Below are positions 1 through 6,543 of a stretch of 9,490 nucleotides of DNA, piece after piece. This stretch comes from NAT127 sp041655035. GTDB taxonomy: Bacteria > Pseudomonadota > Gammaproteobacteria > Pseudomonadales > Porticoccaceae. Every line of letters starts with the position of its first letter. Position 1 is the stretch's first letter. Under the pieces are notes generated by a model that had not been told where the DNA came from, did not search any database, and saw nothing but the letters and a program-made list of their open reading frames with translations. The stretch covers positions 1 through 9,490 of the forward strand of contig JBAZCN010000131.1 in assembly GCA_041655035.1 (NCBI GenBank), in the 5' to 3' direction. The position numbers and the translations under genes were made by a program.

Positions 1-110
1 GGCTCCACCAGCACCGAGAGGATATAGCGGTCGATATAGCTGCAGGTATAGGTCAGGGTGAGCACCGCCAGGACATAACGGGCATATCCCGGGGATTCGT
101 GCTTGTGCAT
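1..110 (-). CDS. MFS transporter, N-terminal fragment (runs off the window)
   Basis: Reading the minus strand from an ATG at 110-108 gives 36 codons that stay open to the window edge. The protein starts MHKHESPGYARYVLAVLTLT and continues YTCSYIDRYILSVLVE. A short charged N-terminus, a first hydrophobic helix (about residues 10-25) and a helix-end 'YIDRYILSVL' segment match the start of major facilitator transporters of the spinster-like/hexuronate-like type, where 'N-F-I-D-R-Q-I-L' is usual (family knowledge). A weak GAG-rich ribosome site lies about 10 bases before the ATG. It follows the TonB-dependent receptor on the same strand, 150 bp downstream of that gene's stop, so an inner-membrane partner for the receptor's substrate is a reasonable inference. 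Only the first helix is visible, so the subfamily and substrate are uncertain. Confidence 0.72.
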   Translation of the reverse strand, partial: MHKHESPGYARYVLAVLTLTYTCSYIDRYILSVLVE

Positions 111-168
111 GGCTTGTTTCTCGTTATGGAATTTTTCTCGCCTGGGTAGCGTCGTCCATTGTACTGCG

Positions 169-215
169 GCCGATGTACCGCTGCCGATGTACCGCTGCCG
201 ATGTACCGCTGCCGA
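169..215. repeat. 14-bp tandem repeat, three full copies plus a partial
   Basis: The unit gccgatgtaccgct occurs three times without a mismatch (169-182, 183-196, 197-210), followed by a five-base partial copy; a degenerate partial unit precedes it at 161-168. It lies in the 150-bp gap between the receptor stop and the transporter start. On the minus strand a possible -10 box (TACAAT, 163-158) sits just after the repeat, so the repeat would occupy the -35 region of any promoter there. No good -35 match is visible, so that promoter is weakly supported. Fourteen bases is not a multiple of three and no gene crosses it, so this is non-coding. Confidence 0.8.
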
Positions 216-260
216 CAGTGTCCTGCCGGTAGTCTGAACACCCGGCGCCATCATCGAGGA

Positions 261-2531
261 TCAGAACCTGACGCTGATTTCGGCGCCGTAGGTGCGCGGC
301 TCGCCATAGCTGCCAGCGAGGAAATAGGCATCGCCAAAGGGAATGTTGGTAGTGATGTATTCCTTGTCGGTAATATTCTTGCCCCACAGGGTTAAGGTCA
401 GCGAGTCGACACCGCCGCCAATGGCAATTTCCGCCAGTGACAAGCGCGCATTGAGCAGGCCGTAAGACTGGATTTTTCCCGGCGGGGTCCTGCCATCCAG
501 GTGTGGGTGGACGTAATGGGCGCCCACGTAGCTGTAGTCGAGATGGATGTCGAAGGCGCCGATGTCGGTGGTGGCGGCGCGATAATCCACCGCCGCCGAA
601 TAACTGCGCTCCGGCGTGTGGGTGAATTTGGCGACGCCGGCAATGTTCGTCAGCACCTCGCCCTCGACATAATCGTAGCGCTTGAATGTCGGGTCGAGGA
701 AACCGAACCCGGCGGTGATCGTCAGGTTGTCCGATGGCTCGATCCGCAACTCCAGTTCCAGGCCCTTGATCTCCGCCTTGCCGGCGTTGTCGACGAAGGA
801 ACTGCCGCGGCTGGCGTCGAACACGGTGATTTGCAGTTCGTCGTAGTCGCTGAAGAACCAGGCGCCGTTGAGCTGGACCCTGTCGTCCAGCCAGCGGGTC
901 TTGAAACCCACCTCGTAGGCCGCCAGTTCCTCCGATTCGTAGGGAATGGCGAATACCGCCGGCGACGTGGTCTGGCCGTCGTAGCCGCCGCTGCGATAGC
1001 CCTCGGCGTATTTGACGTAGAGGGTGATGTCGTCCGTCGCATTCCAGGTGACCGAGCCCATGACCGAGGTGTTGCTGGCCAGGTCGAGGCTCGGCAAGCG
1101 GGTGGGCGGGATCGGATATTGCGCCGGCGCCTGGTTGGTGAAGTCACCGAAGGCGCGGTACATGTCCTTGGTTTCTTCGGAGTAGCGGGCGCCGACGCTG
1201 AAGGTCAGGGTGGGCAGCGCCGCCGGCGACCAGTCCACCTGGCCGAAAATCGCCTTCAGATCGTTGTCGAGCTCGGCCACGTTGTAGACCAGATCATTGC
1301 CGGAGAATTCGCCAAAGACCACTCGCGGCGAATAGTAGGCGCCGTCCTCGTTGAAGTAGTAGACCCCGGCCACCCAGTTGAGGTTGCCGTGGTCGCCCAG
1401 CAATTGGAATTCCTGTGACCGCTGGCGGTAATCCACGTCGCGCTGGACGTGGTAGAGACTCAGGTTGGAGCCGTCGTAATCGGTCATCGCCGCGGTGCCG
1501 AATTCCCGGTACCCGGTCAGCGACCTCAGGGTCAGGGCATCGCCGAGTTGCCATTCCACGGTCAGGGTGTGGCCATCGATGTCGGCATGGTCCTTGTTGC
1601 CGAAGTCGGTGGTGCCCCAGTCCGGGTAGTCCGCCTCCAGGTAGTTGTAATAGCCGAAACCCGCGGCGCTGGCCCCCGGGTTGAAGACGCTGGTGTCCTC
1701 CAACTCGAGGAGCTGGAAGAACGGCGTGGTGTTTCTGACCCTGCTGGCGTCATAGGCATAATCGACCGCCATCTTGTCGGTGGGTCGCCATGCCAGCGCC
1801 AGGCGTCCGCTGCGCATATCCTGTTCGCCAAAATCCGCCGACGTGGCGCTTGGCCGGCCCAGCGGACTCAGGGAGCGATCGCGATTGGGCACCAGGCCGT
1901 CGCGGTTGCGGGTGACCAGGGAGAGCTTGGCGGCCAACTCGCCCAGCCCTTCGCCGACGGCGCCCACCGCCGGCAGGTCGAGATTGAGCCGTGAATAGAA
2001 CAGGCTGTCGGTGCCGAACCCGACCCGGGCGTTGCCGCCGAATTCGCCCGTCGGCCTGGCGCTGATGATGTTGATCGCGCCGCCGATGGTGTTTTTGCCG
2101 TACAGGGTACCCTGGGGTCCGCGCAACACCTCGACCCGCTCGATATCCGCCAGATCGAACACCGCCGCGGTGCCCTTGCCGATATAGATGCCATCGAAAT
2201 ACAGCCCGACGGTGCCTTCGTTGGCGAGGTTGGACGCGTTGGGCTGGGCGACGCCGCGCATCGAAAACACCGCGGTGGTGGAATCGCCCTGGGACAGGTT
2301 CACATACAGGTTGGGCGTGCCGGTACTGATCGAATGCACGTCGGTGATGTCCAGGCGCTCGATATCCTGCGCGGAATAGGCGCTGATGGAAATCGGCGTC
2401 TCCTGGAGATTCTGCTCCCGTTTCTGGGCGGTGACCACGATCTCCTCGATCTGGGCCCGGACAGCCGTCGACACTGCCAGTGCGGGTATGATCAGCAGTG
2501 CGGCCGAGGTCTTGGCGCAACGTTTTTTCAT
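261..2531 (-). CDS. TonB-dependent outer-membrane receptor
   Basis: This 756-residue outer-membrane receptor takes up a ligand using energy passed from TonB-ExbB-ExbD. A Sec signal peptide (basic MKKR, hydrophobic stretch, cleavage likely after A26 in 'TAVRA') precedes a TonB-box-like segment 'EEIVVTAQKREQ' near residues 29-40. The plug domain follows (about 45-160) with 'RVEVLRGPQGTLYGKNTIGGAINI', and then a long beta-barrel ends in the outer-membrane signature 'GAEISVRF' with a terminal Phe. The length is normal for the family. The ATG at 2531 is preferred over an upstream in-frame TTG at 2552 because an AGGGA ribosome site lies 8 bases before it and the signal peptide then starts at MKKR. 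The gene is divergent from the thioesterase-like gene and upstream of the partial MFS gene on the same strand. Receptors with this N-terminus are common in sphingomonads and marine gammaproteobacteria and usually have unknown, often non-siderophore, substrates. The ligand cannot be called here. Confidence 0.95.
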   Translation of the reverse strand: MKKRCAKTSAALLIIPALAVSTAVRAQIEEIVVTAQKREQNLQETPISISAYSAQDIERLDITDVHSISTGTPNLYVNLSQGDSTTAVFSMRGVAQPNASNLANEGTVGLYFDGIYIGKGTAAVFDLADIERVEVLRGPQGTLYGKNTIGGAINIISARPTGEFGGNARVGFGTDSLFYSRLNLDLPAVGAVGEGLGELAAKLSLVTRNRDGLVPNRDRSLSPLGRPSATSADFGEQDMRSGRLALAWRPTDKMAVDYAYDASRVRNTTPFFQLLELEDTSVFNPGASAAGFGYYNYLEADYPDWGTTDFGNKDHADIDGHTLTVEWQLGDALTLRSLTGYREFGTAAMTDYDGSNLSLYHVQRDVDYRQRSQEFQLLGDHGNLNWVAGVYYFNEDGAYYSPRVVFGEFSGNDLVYNVAELDNDLKAIFGQVDWSPAALPTLTFSVGARYSEETKDMYRAFGDFTNQAPAQYPIPPTRLPSLDLASNTSVMGSVTWNATDDITLYVKYAEGYRSGGYDGQTTSPAVFAIPYESEELAAYEVGFKTRWLDDRVQLNGAWFFSDYDELQITVFDASRGSSFVDNAGKAEIKGLELELRIEPSDNLTITAGFGFLDPTFKRYDYVEGEVLTNIAGVAKFTHTPERSYSAAVDYRAATTDIGAFDIHLDYSYVGAHYVHPHLDGRTPPGKIQSYGLLNARLSLAEIAIGGGVDSLTLTLWGKNITDKEYITTNIPFGDAYFLAGSYGEPRTYGAEISVRF

Positions 2532-2759
2532 CGTTTTTATCCCTTCGTCCAATGGTTATCGGTCCATGCGTCGGCGACGCTTGCCGGCCCGCCATCTCGG
2601 GGCCGGGAACGCATGTTATCGGGGATACCCGGAGCCACGACTATCAAATCCGGCCAGAGTACTATCTATTGTGGTCTGGCCCGCGCCCGCGTCTCGCCGG
2701 CCGGTGGTTTTGCGGTACATTGCCATCACTCCCGCAACGACAAGGACCGGAGACCTGCC
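2532..2759. promoter_or_regulatory. Divergent intergenic region with 21-bp-spaced direct repeat
   Basis: These 228 bp separate the start codons of the receptor (minus) and the thioesterase-like gene (plus), so both promoters should be here. I find no convincing -35/-10 pair in either direction, which would fit activator-dependent promoters. The clearest structure is a 10-bp direct repeat, ACTATCAAAT at 2640-2649 and ACTATCTATT at 2661-2670, 8 of 10 identical and exactly 21 bp apart, two turns of the helix. AraC-family proteins typically bind such direct half-sites, and one is encoded 2 kb away. An 8-mer GTTATCGG also occurs at 2555-2562 and 2615-2622. No gene is supported here, although a plus-strand frame stays open across it. 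Confidence 0.4.
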
Positions 2760-3599
2760 ATGGCCGCCCCCACCGATATCCGCGCCAGCCGCGACGCCGG
2801 CTACTGGTCACAATTCGCCGCCACCTGGACCACATTGCTGACCTACCGCTACCTGGGCCGGGTCAACCCGGTGCTCGACCAGGGTGTCGAGCGGGTCACC
2901 ATGCCGCTGCGCCACGATATGCGCGACAGCGAAGGGCGCGTGATGGCGGCGCCGCTGGCCATCGCCGCGGCGGAATCTGGCGGCATGCACGACGATCTGT
3001 ATATTCCCAATCCCGTCACGGCGTCACTGGACATTCTCGACGATGCCCTCGGCGTCACCCGGGTGCGGGTCTTGCCCGACACTATCAGGCTCGGTCGCAC
3101 CATGGGCTTCAGCCGCTCGCTGATCGTCGACGACGACGATCCCGCGCGGGTCATCGCCCTGTCGAGCGGCACAGCCATCAGCCTCGGCAGCCCGCCACCC
3201 GGCTACCGGCCCGTCGACAACCCGCCCCTCGAGGTGGCGGACAGCCCCGACATGCCGCGGCTGCACCAGGTTTTCAATATCTGCCCGCTGGCCGGCGGGG
3301 AGTGGCAGTTGCCGGCGCTGGGTACCGGCACCGCCTCGCCCGATGCCGCGCTGCACCTCGGCCCTCAGCATATCGCTCTGGAAACCGCCGCCGGCGCCCG
3401 GATGCGCCGTGAGTTCGGCGCTGCCGCCCCGCGCATCCGCCACTGGCAGGTAATGTTCGTCGCCCGCGGCAAGGTCGGGCCGTTCGTCACCAGGAGCGAA
3501 CTGATCGATGGCCAGGGGGGCGGCGTCGCGGTGCGCGTGGCGCTGCTCGACAGCGGCAACGAGCAGCGGGTGATTTCCTCGGCCACGGCCATCTACTGA
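2760..3599 (+). CDS. Tandem hotdog-fold (PaaI-like) thioesterase-family protein
   Basis: This is a 279-residue protein, probably cytoplasmic and probably acting on acyl-CoA thioesters. Two hotdog-like halves can be seen. The first (about residues 45-145) has 'PLRHDMRDSEGRVMAAPLAIAAAESGG', then 'LDILDDALGVTRVRVLPDTI' and 'RLGRTMGFSRSLIVDDDDPARVIALSSGTAISLG', the alternating pattern of PaaI/4HBT thioesterases. The second (about 170-279) ends in 'RHWQVMFVARGKVGPFVTRSELI' and a final strand. The open frame extends far upstream into the antisense of the receptor. The ATG at 2760 is chosen because GGAG lies 7 bases before it and the protein-like sequence begins there. It is 53 bp upstream of the di-iron hydrolase on the same strand, so the two are probably co-transcribed. 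The family call rests on sequence pattern; hydrolysis, and the chain it acts on, are not shown. A non-catalytic hotdog role is possible. Confidence 0.68.
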   Translation: MAAPTDIRASRDAGYWSQFAATWTTLLTYRYLGRVNPVLDQGVERVTMPLRHDMRDSEGRVMAAPLAIAAAESGGMHDDLYIPNPVTASLDILDDALGVTRVRVLPDTIRLGRTMGFSRSLIVDDDDPARVIALSSGTAISLGSPPPGYRPVDNPPLEVADSPDMPRLHQVFNICPLAGGEWQLPALGTGTASPDAALHLGPQHIALETAAGARMRREFGAAAPRIRHWQVMFVARGKVGPFVTRSELIDGQGGGVAVRVALLDSGNEQRVISSATAIY

Positions 3600-3652
3600 C
3601 GGGCTGTTGGCACCAGGCCCGACAATAAAACCACTGACGCAGGAGCCCAGTC

Positions 3653-4492
3653 ATGAAGCCCCGTTACCCCGATTTCGATTTTTCCACCTTCCGCGTGCAT
3701 TGGGCCGAGGTGCCGGAATTTGCCCAGCGCTACAACGCGCTGTCCACGGTGCCCGCCCATATCGAACCCTATCTGGTCAAGGTGATGATCAGGGCCCGCA
3801 AGGCACTGCCGTCCGGCGCACAGGCGCTGCTCCGGGACGTCGATATCTTCATCAAGCAGGAGAACCAGCACTGCAAGCAGCACATCGCCTTCAACAAGAT
3901 GCTCCACGACAACGGCTACGCAGGGCTGAAGCCCCTGGAAGCGGTCTACAAGGCCGATTACGAGGAGTTTCTCGCCAACCGTTCGCTGAAGTTCAACCTC
4001 GCCTACTGCGAGGGTTTCGAGGCCATGGGCAGCGCCGGCGCGGAAAACCTGTTCGTCGATCTCAAGGCGTTCTGGGACGGCGCCGACAGCGTCGCGGTGG
4101 CGCTGTGGACATGGCACCTGGCGGAAGAATTCGAGCACCGCGAGGTCTGCTTCCAGGTATTTCGCGCACTGTATTGCCGCACCTGGTGGCAGCGCATCGT
4201 CAACGGCTATTTTTATCGCGTCTACGGCCTGATCCGCGCCCTCATCCATATCGGCCGGCACAGCGCCAGGTGCATCGAATACCTGATCGGCGAAGACAGG
4301 AAACACATGACGGCGGAGCAGCTGACCGCTTCGCTGGACCGCGAGAAGCATCTCAAGAAAGCCCTCGGCAAGGCCTACCGGACGAAAACCCTGAAGATGT
4401 TCTCGCCCTTTTACGATCCGGGAAAGAAGGCCATACCCCCGGGGCTCGACGCGGTCCTCGCCGCCATTCCCGACAGCCGCGGCGCTGCCTGA
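3653..4492 (+). CDS. Ferritin-like di-iron 'metal-dependent hydrolase' (PF10118/COG3687 type)
   Basis: This 279-residue protein resembles the family annotated as predicted metal-dependent hydrolases, whose members are mostly alpha-helical and whose substrates are not established. The likely metal ligands are visible: E38 in 'PAHIEPYLV', E70 and H73 in 'KQENQHCKQH', E120 in 'AYCEGFEAMG', and E159 and H162 in 'LAEEFEHREV'. This Glu / ExxH / Glu / ExxH order is that of ferritin-like di-iron proteins, so an oxidative rather than hydrolytic reaction is equally possible. The aromatic segment 'RTWWQRIVNGYFYRVYGLI' (about 175-195) may be a membrane-associated or buried helix. AGGAG lies 7 bases before the ATG, supporting the start. 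It follows the thioesterase-like gene by 53 bp and precedes the AraC gene, which has its own promoter. Family confidence is good; function is unknown. Confidence 0.82.
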   Translation: MKPRYPDFDFSTFRVHWAEVPEFAQRYNALSTVPAHIEPYLVKVMIRARKALPSGAQALLRDVDIFIKQENQHCKQHIAFNKMLHDNGYAGLKPLEAVYKADYEEFLANRSLKFNLAYCEGFEAMGSAGAENLFVDLKAFWDGADSVAVALWTWHLAEEFEHREVCFQVFRALYCRTWWQRIVNGYFYRVYGLIRALIHIGRHSARCIEYLIGEDRKHMTAEQLTASLDREKHLKKALGKAYRTKTLKMFSPFYDPGKKAIPPGLDAVLAAIPDSRGAA

Positions 4493-4512
4493 GCCACCTG
4501 CGCGCCACCGAG

Positions 4513-4530
4513 GGCAATAGCGCTATTGCC
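4513..4530. promoter_or_regulatory. Perfect 18-bp palindrome upstream of the AraC promoter
   Basis: The sequence ggcaatagcgctattgcc is a perfect palindrome with two 9-bp arms and no spacer. It starts 20 bases after the hydrolase stop codon and ends 21 bases before the -35 box of the AraC gene, centred near -66 of the predicted start of transcription. No run of T follows it, so it is a poor intrinsic terminator. An operator, either for autoregulation or for another factor, is more likely. Part of the arm (CTATTG/CAATAG) recurs in the inverted repeat at 7403-7431. Confidence 0.55.
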
Positions 4531-4551
4531 AGGGCACCCATCCGCATCACA

Positions 4552-4580
4552 TTGACAGCCGCCAATAACCAACATATAGT
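4552..4580 (+). promoter_or_regulatory. Sigma-70 promoter of the AraC-type regulator
   Basis: TTGACA at 4552-4557 is a perfect -35 match. It is followed by a 17-bp spacer and TATAGT at 4575-4580, one base off the -10 consensus. Transcription would start near 4587, leaving a leader of about 70 bases before the ATG at 4657. The spacer holds CCAATAA (4562-4568), and the same 7-mer recurs at 4648-4654 just before the start codon and at 7403-7409. Confidence 0.72.
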
Positions 4581-4656
4581 CAGCTTTTGATGACCGCCGA
4601 GCCACCTCTGCCCCGCCGAAACCACCTCCGGGGCCAGAAGTGGAGATCCAATAATC

Positions 4657-5655
4657 ATGTACAGCGCCCTGCAATTTCTGGTTGCCCGCCTCAACGAGCG
4701 GGATATCGCCACCGACAAGCTGATCGCGGGCACCGGCCTGCGCCGCGCCGATCTCGACGACCCCTGGCCCTATCTGGCCCAGGGGCAATATTGCGCACTG
4801 GTGCGCAATATCTTCCAGCTCACCGGCGATCCTCTCGCCGGTTTCCACCTCAACAGCGGCCTGCGCGCCAGCCATATCGGCCTGCCCGGCTTCGCCTGCC
4901 TGACCAGCCCGAGTTTTATCGAGGCGCGCGGCCTGATCCGCCGCTACCGGGTGATGAAAGATCCCGCGGTGTTCCCGGTACACAGCGTCACCCGTCACGG
5001 CTGGCAGATGAACCTGATGGAAACCTATCCCCTGCACCGCGATGTCCTGCGCTTCACCTGCGAGGGCTACCTGGCCCGCACCCTGCGCTTCTGCCGCGAA
5101 GTGACCGGCATCGACAGGGTGTTCAGCGCCATCGACTTCACCTACCCGCGCCCCATCTACGCAGCCCTGTACGGCGACATTTTTGGTTGCGAGATCCGCT
5201 TCGGCCAGGCCCAGTGCAACGTGATCTTCGAGCCGGACATCCTCAATGCACCGTCGCCCAACGCCAGCGCCGACATGTTCGCGCTGTGCGCCCGCGAGTG
5301 CGACCTGCGCCTCAACCAGTTGGAAGCGGCGGAGTCCATCAAGAGCAAGGTATACCAGGAAATCTACCGCAACCATTCACTGAAGGGGGATTCGCTGCTG
5401 GGCCTTGCCGGGGTGGCGGGCAGGTTGTACATCAGCCCGCGCACCCTGCGCCGCAAGCTGCTGGCGGAGAACACCAGCTTCCAGAAAATCGCCAACGAGG
5501 TGCGTCGCGACCTCGCGCTGTACTACCTGGCGGAAACCTCCCTGGCCACCAAGGAGGTGGCTTTCAGCCTCGGCTACAGCACGGTGAACAATTTCCACCG
5601 GGCGTTCAAGGAGTGGACCGGCAACCGCATCTCCGACGTCCGCCTGTGCGGCTGA
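4657..5655 (+). CDS. AraC-family transcriptional regulator (arabinose-binding-like N domain)
   Basis: This is a 332-residue DNA-binding regulator. The N-terminal two thirds (about residues 20-205) resemble the PF12625 'arabinose-binding-like' domain of OruR/ArgR-type AraC proteins, with 'YLAQGQYCALVRNIFQLTGD' followed by 'GFHLNSGLRASHIGLPGFA'. The C-terminus holds the two AraC helix-turn-helix motifs. The first is 'LAGVAGRLYISPRTLRRKL' (about 250-268), and the second is 'ATKEVAFSLGYSTVNNFHRA' with 'FKEWTG' (about 297-322). The usual closing 'P..YR' is 'ISDVR' here. GGAG lies 11 bases before the ATG, a long spacing. The gene has its own near-consensus promoter and a palindrome upstream. It ends 9 bp from the convergent MaoC-like gene. 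Likely targets are the neighbouring receptor/thioesterase promoters or the crotonase operon; the ligand is unknown. The family call is firm. Confidence 0.93.
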   Translation: MYSALQFLVARLNERDIATDKLIAGTGLRRADLDDPWPYLAQGQYCALVRNIFQLTGDPLAGFHLNSGLRASHIGLPGFACLTSPSFIEARGLIRRYRVMKDPAVFPVHSVTRHGWQMNLMETYPLHRDVLRFTCEGYLARTLRFCREVTGIDRVFSAIDFTYPRPIYAALYGDIFGCEIRFGQAQCNVIFEPDILNAPSPNASADMFALCARECDLRLNQLEAAESIKSKVYQEIYRNHSLKGDSLLGLAGVAGRLYISPRTLRRKLLAENTSFQKIANEVRRDLALYYLAETSLATKEVAFSLGYSTVNNFHRAFKEWTGNRISDVRLCG

Positions 5656-5662
5656 CAGGCGG
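5640..5662. terminator. Stem-loop between convergent genes (possible bidirectional terminator)
   Basis: CCGCCTGT (5640-5647) and ACAGGCGG (5655-5662) form a perfect 8-bp GC-rich stem around a 7-base loop. It covers the AraC stop codon and ends 2 bases before the MaoC-like stop codon. There is no T-run on either side, so it is not a classical intrinsic terminator. Its place between two genes only 9 bp apart still suggests a role in ending or separating the two transcripts. Confidence 0.4.
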
Positions 5663-5664
5663 CA

Positions 5665-6516
5665 TCAGTCGTCGAATTCGACCAGGCAGTGATTGAGGAT
5701 CGGAGCATCGCGCTCCACCGCCGTCATGCGCAATGCCGCGCGGCCCGGCGCCAGCCACCAGACCTCGACCCGCACCTGTTCGTCACAGAACATCGGCCCG
5801 GCATAACGCACCGAGAAATGGCGCAGCCGCGCGGCATCGTTGCCGCACACCAGCGCCAGGGCAGCGCGGCCGGCGAGGCCGAAAATGCCCATGCCGCGCA
5901 ACATCGGCGCGGCACTGTCGGCGGCGACATCGAGGGCCGCGGTCATCACCAGGCCGGGCACCGCCGCCACAGCCGCAGCGGGCGTCAGGATCACCACCGC
6001 CGCGTCCGGCGCGCGGTCTTGCGGCACGGTCTTGACCCGCGGCGCGGTATCCGGCGGGCCGCCGAAACCGCCGTCGCCGCGCAGCACCGTGGTCACGTCG
6101 ATGGTGACGTAGGGCCGTCCCGCGCCATCGGCGATCACCTGTTCCTGGACCATCACCGCGCCCCGTGCCACCCCCCGGTCGGCCAGGGAAACGATGCGCT
6201 GGCTGACCACCACCTCGCCCGCCACCGGCAGCGGGCGATGCTGGGTGATGGCCTCGGCGGCGTGAACGATCTTGCGCCAGTCGATGCCGGTGGCCGGGTC
6301 TTGCTGCCAGAAGGCGCCATCGGCGAGCCCCACCGCCATCATCGGCAGCGCCACCAGTGCCTGTTCGCCGAGGTAAGGCGCGTCGGCCTCGCGCAGCGGT
6401 CCGGGCAGGCCGGCGCCGAGCCCGCGCGCGGTAGCGATCACATCCTGGTATCCGTAGCGCTTGTGTTGCGGTGCGAAAGGCCAGGCCAATACAGTATCCT
6501 GATTGATCACGGGCAA
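5665..6516 (-). CDS. MaoC-like, hydratase-2-type double-hotdog protein with a non-canonical active site
   Basis: This 283-residue protein has the build of two-domain MaoC/hydratase-2 proteins, which hydrate (R)-specific enoyl-CoA. The N-terminal half has 'WPFAPQHKRYGYQDVIATAR' (12-31), 'ALVALPMMAVGLAD' (53-66), 'IVHAAEAITQHRPLP' (83-97) and 'VTTVLRGDGGFGGP' (141-154). The C-terminal half has 'RGMGIFGLAGRAAL' (207-220) and 'LRHFSVRYAGPMFCDEQVRVEVWW' split around 231-254. Between them, where the family has Y-x-x-x-S-G-D-x-N-P-L-H, residues 178-206 read as an Ala/Val-rich stretch with no Asp-(4)-His pair, and no other frame supplies it. The start is TTG at 6516, or GTG at 6510; GAGGA lies upstream of both. 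It follows the crotonase gene by 27 bp and is surely in its operon. It may be a diverged enzyme or a non-catalytic partner. Confidence 0.85.
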   Translation of the reverse strand: MPVINQDTVLAWPFAPQHKRYGYQDVIATARGLGAGLPGPLREADAPYLGEQALVALPMMAVGLADGAFWQQDPATGIDWRKIVHAAEAITQHRPLPVAGEVVVSQRIVSLADRGVARGAVMVQEQVIADGAGRPYVTIDVTTVLRGDGGFGGPPDTAPRVKTVPQDRAPDAAVVILTPAAAVAAVPGLVMTAALDVAADSAAPMLRGMGIFGLAGRAALALVCGNDAARLRHFSVRYAGPMFCDEQVRVEVWWLAPGRAALRMTAVERDAPILNHCLVEFDD

Positions 6517-6543
6517 TGATTCCTCGCCGCTGGAATCGGGTAT

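Noticed and set aside
501..1418. 305-codon open frame on the plus strand opposite the receptor
   Set aside because: It is a shadow in GC-rich DNA, with Val/Ala/Gly/Arg-rich composition, no domain pattern, and overlap with a clear receptor.
2532..2552. TTG start adding seven residues to the TonB receptor
   Set aside because: It would put MDEGIKT before a normal MKKR signal peptide, and the AGGGA site is placed for the ATG at 2531.
2555..2622. GTTATCGG repeated 60 bp apart with CATGCG/CGCATG nearby
   Set aside because: The matches are short and do not extend, so chance is likely.
2334..2759. Upstream extension of the thioesterase-like gene (frame open back to 2334)
   Set aside because: It runs antisense through the receptor signal-peptide region and the divergent intergenic region. 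The ribosome site and protein-like sequence begin at the ATG at 2760.
4513..4530. Intrinsic terminator for the di-iron hydrolase gene
   Set aside because: The palindrome has no loop and no following T-run; an operator fits better.
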